64,000 bases of DNA from Coleophoma eucalyptorum. Taxonomy: Eukaryota > Ascomycota > Leotiomycetes > Helotiales > Dermateaceae. Location of the stretch: the NCBI GenBank assembly GCA_026120035.1, contig JALRME010000032.1, positions 124,001-188,000 of the forward strand. Reading direction: 5' to 3'. The notes below the pieces were generated by a model. The model searched no databases, had not been told where the DNA came from, and saw nothing but the letters and a program-made list of their open reading frames with translations. The translations under genes and the position numbers were made by a program. Of the stretch, positions 56,017-64,000 are shown one piece after another. The stretch's first letter is position 1, and every line of letters starts with the position of its first letter.

Positions 56017-57110
56017 GGAAATGAAGGAAATATAACAAGTTGAGAGATTTTGGGTTGGGGGAGGGGTGGGGCGAAGTGATTTATAAAAATGCATCGAGAG
56101 ATCTTTCGCCATTTGGGATGGGTGATGTTGTAATATCCCATGGGACGAAGTGAGTGAGCTGAGATCCAACAAGAAACAGTGAGGGGGTTTTGTGGAAATG
56201 ATGTTGGATATCAACAGCCGGAAGAGCGAAAGATCTAGGCTCGGCATAAAAAATCAAAAAAAAAAAAGCGGATGAGGGATCTGGACGGGTGGTGGTGGTG
56301 GAGGGAAGGAGGGAGGGAGGGATGGGTCACGAAGTTAACTTAAGGTTCTATCGGAGACATGTTCAGAGACAAGGTGAAACGGGACGGACTCTGATTAGAT
56401 TCGTAGATTAGTTTTACTTATTTAAATTTTTTTTTTCCATCTCACTTCGATCTATTCGTATTCTTCTTATCTGGCCGCGTAATATCATTCTTATGGTGGT
56501 TGTAAGTGTTGAAAATGAAAGGGAGTCATGTGACCCCCACGGCGAGGCATTTGGACATAGATTTTCCTAGCAGTTAGTCCTTCACTTCCATTCTACAACG
56601 TCATTGATACCTTCAATCCAACCTCTTATTGATCCCCTCGATCGTTATTCGCGACAGCAAGAGTACTGCGGGCGCTGGATCAACTGTTTATGAAAAAGCC
56701 AAATGGCTTTATGGACTAAGGTGTATGGCCAAGATGGTACCTCTGGGAATTTACATAGAAGTCATGAACATCTACAACTTAGGTAGAGATATGCTTTGAT
56801 CGTGAAAGGCAAGACGGTTTAGAAATCACGGAATAGTAGACTCAAGATTTTTTTTTTAAACGTTCATTCATCAGATGACTCGAATGTATGCAGCAAAAAG
56901 CTGTTGAAAGATAATATATACATTGAATACAGACCCCAAGTTCCTCCCGACCAGCTAGGATGATCTCAAGACAAAAAGTACAGCAAAACTCTAGGGGGGA
57001 AATGCAAAACCCTATCGCTTTTGGGATGCTAGGTACAGGCTCCTTCTCGATACACGCATCCAGCTCTATCGGGCGCTGGAGTGCTTTTCAGAAGAGAAAA
57101 GAGTCAACGC
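56017..57110. other. Spacer upstream of second AA9 3' end
   Basis: No gene was seen. It contains G-rich (GGTGGTGGTGGAGGGAAGGAGGG-type) and T/A homopolymer tracts near 56290 and 56430. The right end should include the 3' untranslated region of the minus-strand AA9 gene. Confidence 0.5.
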
Positions 57111-58167
57111 TTATGCGTCGCACTCATCATCACCGGAAGCGGCAGCGCTAGTCTCAGCAGCAGCGGCGGCGACAGAGGTGGAAGTCTGGGCAACAGCGAC
57201 GGCAGCAGAGCTGGCGGAGGTGGCGAAGGTGGTGGCAGCGCTGGAAGCAGCAGTGGTAGCGGCAGCGGCACTGGAGGCAGCAGAGGTGGTGGCAGCGGCG
57301 GCAGCAGAAGTGGCGGCGGAGGAAGCAGCGGCGGTGGCAGCGGCAGCAGTTCCGGTGGCGGCTCCAGAGTACAGAGTTGGGCCTGGGATGGTGTAGTCAA
57401 GACCGGTGGTGTAGATGTTGACCAAGATACCGGGGTCGGTCTCAGTGTAGAGAGCCTCTCCGAGGGTACCAGTTGGGGTGTCAGATCCACCACCGGTGAC
57501 AACCAGGTTGACACATTGAGGGTAGTTCTGGGCTCCGTCAGAGTTACTGGCACTGTGGAGAGCAATGATCTCGTGACGGAGAACGTAAGAACCGGCAGCG
57601 ATGCTGGATGGGATGGTGACGGTCCAGGAGTTACCAGCAGCGATGAGCTCATCAGAGGCCCAGGTACCGGGGGAGGTGGTGTCGTCAATCAAACCAGCCT
57701 CGCCGATCTTGAAGAACTCAAGAGTGGTCTTGTCAACAGTGGTGCAGTCACCGTTGCAGTTGGCCAAGTAGTCAATGACGGGGCCGTGGTGAGATTCTGG
57801 CCAGGTGTTCCAGTACAGGGTGACGGTGTCACCGGCAGCAATGGAGGCGGTGTCCTGTCCGTTGGTTGCACCTCTGTGGCAGATGATGTCGCCAGAAGCG
57901 TAGGCGTCTGGTGCAACGTATCCGTTGTCAGTGGCGGTCTCAGTCCAGCCAATGCTGGATGGTGGGTCGCTCTCGTAGGAGTAGGTGTCTACGAGGAAAC
58001 CAGTGTAGCTGTTGAAAGTTAGCATAGGCCAAGTCGATGCGACACAGGGTTCATAGAGTCACTTACTTGGTACCGGCAACGTTAATCTCGTCGACATAAC
58101 CGTGAGCGGAGACGGTGGCAGCGGTGGCCAAGAGGCCGAAGAAAGCGGTCTTAGAGAAGGCAGGCAT
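57111..58167 (-). CDS. AA9 lytic polysaccharide monooxygenase without CBM1
   Basis: Exons 58167-58067 and 58008-57111, giving 332 aa; the 58-nt intron (GTAAGT, GCTAAC branch, CAACAG) keeps phase. A signal peptide ([13 protein letters not shown]) is followed by HGYVDEI, so the mature protein begins with the copper-binding His. The second copper His lies in [13 protein letters not shown], with [20 protein letters not shown] and [11 protein letters not shown] completing the AA9 core. The C-terminal ~70 residues are almost only Ala, Ser and Thr and end in DDECDA, with no CBM1. It is a secreted copper enzyme for oxidative cleavage of cellulose or related glucans. High GC at third positions makes the opposite strand open for 313 codons, which is a mirror artefact. 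Confidence 0.92.
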
Positions 58168-58406
58168 TTTGATTGATGCGAGTTGAATTGAGTCAATTGA
58201 ATTTGCTGAGCAAGGAGGGCGGGTTGAATGAATGTATTGAGGTTGTTTGCGAAGGTAAGTTCAGACCAGCTTAATGAATGGATGATGCACGAGGCAAAGA
58301 GTGTGAGGGAAAAAGAACGAAAGAGTCAAAGGATCTTGAGAAACAACAAAGTCAACCTGTTGTGATGATGAGAAAAGAGAGAAGGTTTGGGCGTCAACGA
58401 GCACGA

Positions 58407-58414
58407 TATATAAA
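58407..58414 (-). promoter_or_regulatory. TATA-like element upstream of second AA9 gene
   Basis: The sequence TATATAAA on the plus strand reads TTTATATA on the minus strand, about 240 bp upstream of the AA9 ATG. It stands out in otherwise GC-richer sequence. It is a candidate core promoter element; this rests on position and motif only. Confidence 0.3.
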
Positions 58415-60675
58415 GTCAGTGAAGCGCTGCGCGGGCGTCGACTGGCCTGGGTCAGCCCATCAGCATCCCCGTGATGGCAATCAACTAAGATTGCAGTCAG
58501 TACCCATTACGCTTCTGACCCGAACAGAATCTGGTTTCATCCAGCCGAGCGAGGGAAAATGTGGGATCACATAAATTGTTTCCATCCGAAGACATTAGGC
58601 TGTGCGTGCGGCTCGTCTAAGATATATTACAAGGCTCTCCACTGGGCCAGGGGATCTCTCTGATTCGGGGCAGTGGCAAGGCCCAGCAGGGCAGAAGGCT
58701 TGGATCCAGGCCAAAGTCGGCCAGTTCAAGGAGGGTATCTCCTCCATCCAGGACAGGAACACTACTGACTACGTATGTTCTGCAGCTGCAGGGGAAGGGG
58801 GGGAGCACTCTGAGCGGTTGCTTGTTTCCAAACGTGCAGCGTTCGTTGTGAAGGATGCGTTTCTCTCCCGCAAGCTTATGCGTACGCCAATGATGGCCAA
58901 GACGACGGCGAAGAACCAAACGCGCAGGCAAAAGGCAGGTGCCCGGTAGAGAGCTGTTCACCGGACAGGTGAGAGGTCGGGGTTCCATGTGCCCCTGGGC
59001 ATTAAACCAGGCGGTCTCGTGTATAAAGTAAGCCTTGGGTGGTTTTCTGGCAGGCCGGCGACCACCCAGCGCGGACAGCAGGGAGCGACAGGCAACAGGG
59101 GACAGCCGCAGGTTGGGACGAACTCGGCAAGATCTGGGGCGAGCTGATTGGGCGGTGGGTTGATGAGCAATCGGTGGCCGAGTCTCTGTTTGAAACACAC
59201 CAGCATGCGAAAGGGAAGTGGGCCAATCACTCCGGGTGGTCATGCCCCAAACAACGTTCTAGATAAGCTTGGCAAAGCGGTTCTCGTCGTCAGGTAGAGT
59301 GTCCCCAATCTGTCCAGCGTGGCCGTCGTCATCACCTCGTTGTTTCAAGCCATCCTCGTCCCCTTCCTTTCCTCCTTCCTCGCACTCGCTCGCCTCTCGT
59401 CCCTGGCCTCGCTTGTTGCTTCCCAGCCCCCCCGCTACGCCACGATAATCTTTTATGCTTCATGTAGCCGCGACACGCCTGGTCCGTGTTGCTGCAAACC
59501 CAAATTGCTTAATGCCCTAATTCTGTCGCCTATTGTGGACAATCTGGAGATGCTGCCGGATTCAGGGCGCCAGAAATAAAGTCTTCATGCTAAAGGGAAT
59601 GGACGGATGCTTCGGTGGATCTACCCATCTTATTCTTCTCCATTCCTCGCTGCTGGCCCGGTAGCTCCTGAATCGCTGCTGTTGTTGGCTCGGGGCCGTA
59701 TATCCATCTATCCACCGGGTGGATAGATGCCAAAGGCTGCCAAAGTAATAAATATACTTTGGCCAAGAGACATCACCAAAGCTTCATCGCGAAAGCTTTA
59801 TCGTGCGCCACGGAGGAATATGCCCGTTGGAAGTCTCATCCCGGGCCGTATAGCCTGCCTTCACGGCTGACTGGGACCGATCCTGTGGCAGCTGCACTAT
59901 AGCCGGCCTACAGCAGTATAGCATCGCTGGAGAAATGTCGTTTGATCTCCGGAACATTCTGCTGATATTAGATGAACACAGCACAGCTTGGCTTCTCGCA
60001 ACTCTGCACAAACTGGGACTTGTCACACATTTAGGAAGCACGCCTAAATGCTACGTCAGTACTTAACCGCCGGCGGACAACCCAGCTTCGACCCACCTAC
60101 GTGTTTGATGAATTCGTTTTTCACGTGCTGCCCTTATCTGAGGTAGAATGGCCGTTGTCCACCTCCCACCGAATCGGATATGAGGTTCTTTGTGGCAACT
60201 TCGCGACGACGCTCTGCAAGGTCCCGGTAGCGTTGGTGTACAGTACACCAATCTATGCCCAAAGTTGGGTCACCGGCTTTAGCTTGCACGAACCGTCTCT
60301 GGGCATTCGCTCGCGCGCTCAGAACGCGATACTGTACCGAATGAAGTTGTGGATCTCGTGCAGAGTGCAATACTCCTGAATGTTAGATCTCCCACGCGAG
60401 TAATAAAGTTGCAGGTGTGGAAACACCTATGGCTGTATTCTGGGGCTTGGCGTTCATAAAATGCAAGACAGCACGGAGTTAGCCCCGCTCGAGAAGCTCA
60501 TATTCGAACCTTCAATTGCAGGAGCCCCCCTACATACATATCCCTTCCCCTTTCTCTTCTGCATCATACTGTCATCTCTTTGCCCATAGCAACTCCAGCG
60601 AAAGTGATGGATCGTATATACACCGCTGATGATGGCAGTGGTTCGAGGTGGGGAATGTAACAGCAGTAAGAATTG

Positions 60676-60996
60676 CTATTTTACTAAATACAAGATGATT
60701 GCTAATTCATGCAGCAAAGAATCCACAAGCTCCTTTCTTATCTTCCCAATACTTGTGTCCAGCCATACCCTACCTAGCAACCATTCACCCAAGTCATTTT
60801 CCAATGCACCAGCATTGATCAAGACTGCACTCACGACGCCTCCAAGTTCTTTTCTTACCATCGTGCCCACCTCAAAGGTATAGCAGTATAGGTCGAAGTT
60901 CTTTGGATACTTCTCAACCCAGAAGTTAGCGAAGACATCTAGTAGCATTGGGGTCGAATCACTTTGCGGGATGTGCCGGCGAAGAGTTATCGCCAT
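60676..60996 (-). other. Unidentified protein-like ORF, possible gene fragment
   Basis: A 106-codon minus frame begins with ATG at 60996, and the frame continues upstream for about 10 codons (QYRERLPNW). The translation has balanced amphipathic composition (LLDVFANFWVEKYPKNFDLY, KIRKELVDSLLHELA) unlike typical random frames. It ends without a recognised domain. It could be one exon of a damaged gene. A helical-bundle protein such as a dynamin-type stalk came to mind, but similarity is too weak to assign. Confidence 0.22.
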
Positions 60997-62578
60997 CCAA
61001 TTTGGTAGCCGCTCGCGATACTGGGCGCCGCTACTGACTAAGAAGTAATCTATGCAGCATGTCTACAGAATCCAAAAGCTGCCAGTGACACGAAAGGAGA
61101 TGACAGATATTCTCAAGATCCAAATTGTTGGTTGAATGACGGCCGGGTAGCTGGTTCGCATGTGTGATTGTTGGTGGCGCAGGTCTCACATCATCGGGGT
61201 TGATGATGCAAGGTATACATCTGAGAAAAAGAATAAAGACAGTGGGGGTCAGGAACTGATGCTATTTATTAATAAGAAGTCCTTGCTGCTTAGGTCACTT
61301 ACCATTTTAATGAAGGTCTATTTCCTCCCTGGCGACGTACGCAGAAGGAATCCAACACGAATCTCTACAGTCGACCTATGCTCTCTTAGAACGCTATATC
61401 GGCAGTAATAACCACGAGAAGGAGCTAACTTACTCTTCCAGCAGCAGTAAGGATAGTCACAGATACAACTACATCGCATTCAACAACCAAGAAAAGGAAT
61501 ACAAATGCTAGGTCCGATGCAAGGATTAAGAGTTCAATATTGGGGCCAGACTGGATATTAAGGATGATGTTGTATACTTTGTGGCCACTTCAGGACTACC
61601 AAGTGATGACAAGAGACACATCGAGCCCTGATGCTTGTTCCTAAATACAGACCCGGTCTCGAGGGCGTGCAAAGGCTTCCGCTTCACATATACTGAAGCC
61701 TCAACTCTTGAGAATGCTGCTCTACGAATGCGTATTTCTTCCTCTTTTTTACTGGAACTCGAACATGGTCTTACGCATCTCACAACAGCCATTTCCAAAT
61801 CTAGGCCACATACCCTTGTACCGGATGAAGAATTCTGCTATGGAGAGAAGCATCATAACAGCAGTTCCGACCCACCAGTAACTAGGGGATTAGGTGTAGT
61901 GACGGATCATAGCCTTCTCCAAAGCAGCAAAGGCATTAGGCCTGTGAATTTGCGAGCCGACATCTTCCTGACCTTGCGGATACACTCATCATGACGGACT
62001 CATAGGGGACCGATCAATCCAAATCCAGACACTGAGCCTATCATCATGGGGATATCAGAGTTCAACTCACCCCATTCTGCAAGCCAGAAGCGCCGGAACC
62101 AAATCTTGCTTCAATCGTAGTCATTACAGGTAAGAGACGAGCAAGAGCCAAGCTACAACAAGACGTCAGATTTTTTTAAGAAGTTTATTCTGAATGCTCC
62201 GGATAATGTTCCCCAGGCAAGATGATCAGTTGTCATGTTAAGGTTGAAATCAACAATAAACAAGGGGCAAGGTAAATTATCTCATCTAGTAAGAAGACGA
62301 TCAGTGGACAGTTTGTTTTCTAGTGAAGGCTTTCCATTGCTTCACAAGTGGTTTGTGAAATCTTTCTTGCTTTCTTTCTTAGCGTTTTGGTTAGGCGACT
62401 AGTCAAGCTAAGTTATGTAGGCACACGACAGTTTAAGGGTAGTTCTCTGTTCTATTCTTTGATTTGTAATGGGTAGAACACATGTATTTAGTTTAGGAGT
62501 TACAGGAAGTGAGTAGATATATCTATTTTATATTAAAATTAAAGTTGATCTTAAGAGATCATTAACCTCTTGTGTATT

Positions 62579-64000
62579 TTAAACACCACTGTCGTCTTGC
62601 ACAATGCTATCCGCCGTGGCAGCAGTAGACCAAGCACTGCAAGTATCCTCAAGCTTGTTGACATCCAACAGGGAAACAATCTTGTCATACTGCTCCACAA
62701 ACTGCAACGAGAAGCCCTCGCTCGTGTGCCAGCCAATGTGGCAGTGCATCAACCAAGCACCTGGGTTATCCGCCTCGAACGCCAACACCACGTAGCCCGA
62801 GGCTGGCAGGAGCGCCACATCTCGACGCGGTGGATTCGAGCGGTTGAGAACCACGGTGGTGGGATCGTAGGTGGTGGAACCTTGCGCGACCACGAAGAAG
62901 TCGTGGCCGTGCAGATGGATTGGGTGCGGCACGGGGATCTGCGTCTCGACGACGATGTACATCCAATCGCCGGCATTGGGCATCTCAATGACGGCGTTCT
63001 GAGCCGCCCAGGTGGTGACGTTGTTGTTGACTTGCAAGAGGGTTGGGTTGGCCCAGTCGGAAACGAAGGTGGTGCCGTTCAGATACCAGCGGAAGAGATT
63101 GTCGGTGTTCTGCGCAACTGTCACGTCTTCGCTGGTGGAGAGGTCGCCGGTGTCGACGTTCAGAGGTAGGAAGGGGACGAGGCTTGCGAGGGGCTCGTCG
63201 ACGCACTCGTCGTTGTATGCGTATCCGGTTGTTGTGGGAGTTGCGGTTGAGGTTCCGTAATGGACTATGCCCTTGATGTTGTCGACACTTTCGTTGTCAC
63301 TGCAGGCAACCTGTGGGATGGCACGCATCCAGAAATCCGAAGCGACGGCGTCCTGGTTTGCGGTGAGAATGACATCATATCGTTGACCTTGTGTTTGATT
63401 AGCAGGATGTCAAGAAGCAGGCGACTGATGGGGTGAACTTACCAATTGCGATGTTCAAAATATCGGTTGTGTAAGGCACAATAGGCACGAAATCCGTGGA
63501 CATGACTGTAAGCGTGTGGTTATCGACCGAGAACTTGAAATGGGTATCAATGGCGCCGTTGACCAATCTCAACCGTGTCGACTGTCCAGCTACAACGTTC
63601 ATCTCAAACCGCTTTCCAGTCTGCGTTGAGTTGCCATCCTCGCCAAAAACGTTGGTGCCGTTGATCAACGCGTTATCGAGTGGTGGTGGACCTGTTGTTT
63701 GCGCGTATGTATACAGTTCATCAGACGTTTGGTGACTCCAGTCGTTAAGGAAGAGGATTCCGGCATCGGTGTCGTAGTTGGCTGTTGCGGGACCATTGAT
63801 GACGATTCCACCAAACACACCTTCCCAGGCCTGTAGTGCGAAATGGGAGTGGTACCAACTTGTGCCGTATTGAGTTGCACGCCAGGTGTAAGTATAGGTC
63901 TCTCCCGGCTGTTGTACAAAGTTAGAATTTGAGTTACATGGAAAGAAAAAAAGGCGACCGAGGAGAATTTGAGGGCTGAGAGAGCCGTATGTCGAACCAT
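62579..64000 (-). CDS. Laccase (multicopper oxidase), 5' end beyond the window
   Basis: Identified exons are 63908-63443 and 63387-62579, which join in phase through a 55-nt intron (GTAAGT donor). A further exon lies beyond 63909 and reaches the window edge; its donor could not be fixed (perhaps GTCGCC near 63958). Visible signatures are PGETYTYTWRATQYGTSWYH then SHFALQAWEG (copper motif region 2), HPIHLHGHDFFVV (region 3) and HCHIGWHTSEGFSLQF (region 4, with the type 1 copper ligands). The protein ends in DSGV, the C-terminal plug typical of ascomycete laccases. This is a secreted enzyme oxidising phenols with reduction of oxygen to water, possibly for lignin, tannin or pigment chemistry. 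The N-terminal signal peptide and first copper motif lie outside the window. Confidence 0.93.

Larger units (their letters stand above)
58168..62578. other. 4.4-kb gene-poor stretch between AA9 and laccase genes
   Basis: No confident gene. The first several hundred bases should hold the AA9 promoter, with a TATA-like element at 58407-58414. GC-rich frames at 58600-59250 occur on both strands over the same bases and have no recognisable content. A minus frame at 60676-60996 looks protein-like (see its own entry). The stretch just before 62578 is AT-rich and fits the laccase 3' untranslated region. Confidence 0.45.

Noticed and set aside
57081..58022. 313-codon plus-strand frame, Gly/Ser-rich
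   Set aside because: It is the mirror of the AA9 gene's Ala/Ser/Thr-rich coding strand. The minus strand has a signal peptide, copper His residues and a spliced first exon, so the plus frame is an artefact of GC-rich third positions.
58602..59266. Overlapping GC-rich frames on both strands (up to 208 codons)
   Set aside because: Several frames are open at once over the same GC-rich bases, and none contains a signal peptide or domain pattern.

Overview
The window is nuclear DNA of a filamentous ascomycete (Pezizomycotina). The genes have many short introns (44-125 nt, GT..AG, CTAAC/CTGAC-type branch sites). The gene content is typical of the group: het-C, a NACHT-ankyrin STAND (NLR-like) gene, a HET-domain relic, AA9 lytic polysaccharide monooxygenases (LPMOs, one with a CBM1), an ascomycete laccase ending in DSGV, and 2EXR, DUF6594 and Fungal_trans_2-type genes. 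A plant-biomass-degrading leotiomycete is my best guess, but no marker here proves the class. Exon coordinates below come from reading splice signals and checking reading phase by hand. No tRNA, rRNA or CRISPR array was recognised. || Layout. 1-13.5 kb is an accessory, recognition-type region. It starts with a decayed Ty3/gypsy integrase remnant and a degraded ankyrin fragment. A 1309-aa ankyrin protein follows, whose last exons encode a retropepsin-like aspartic protease domain (+). A DUF6594 membrane protein (-) comes next. Then there is a 5.5-kb, eight-exon gene (-) for a ~1701-aa protein: hydrophobic N-terminus, SesB-like alpha/beta hydrolase, NACHT, about 19 ankyrin repeats (11 nearly identical) and a terminal ZZ-like zinc finger. 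15.6-25.4 kb holds an esterase, an AA9-CBM1 LPMO, a secreted PI-PLC-like phosphodiesterase and a Cys-rich protein, all on the minus strand. 25.4-33.5 kb is gene-poor and carries one intron-rich multi-pass membrane protein with a possible 3-nt exon. || 33.5-55.5 kb is gene-dense and more housekeeping-like: an HMG-box protein, het-C, mitochondrial threonyl-tRNA synthetase, a membrane/coiled-coil protein, an acidic unknown, a 2EXR protein, a nucleoside hydrolase, a frameshifted HET-domain relic and a Fungal_trans_2 regulator. 55.5-64 kb holds a small hypothetical gene, a second AA9 LPMO, a 4-kb gene-poor stretch and a laccase whose 5' part runs off the right edge. || Themes. One is extracellular lignocellulose attack (two AA9 enzymes, a laccase, an esterase, secreted hydrolases). 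The other is non-self recognition (NLR-like gene, het-C, HET relic, ankyrin-protease gene). Links between genes in either theme are inferred from family knowledge, not shown by the sequence.
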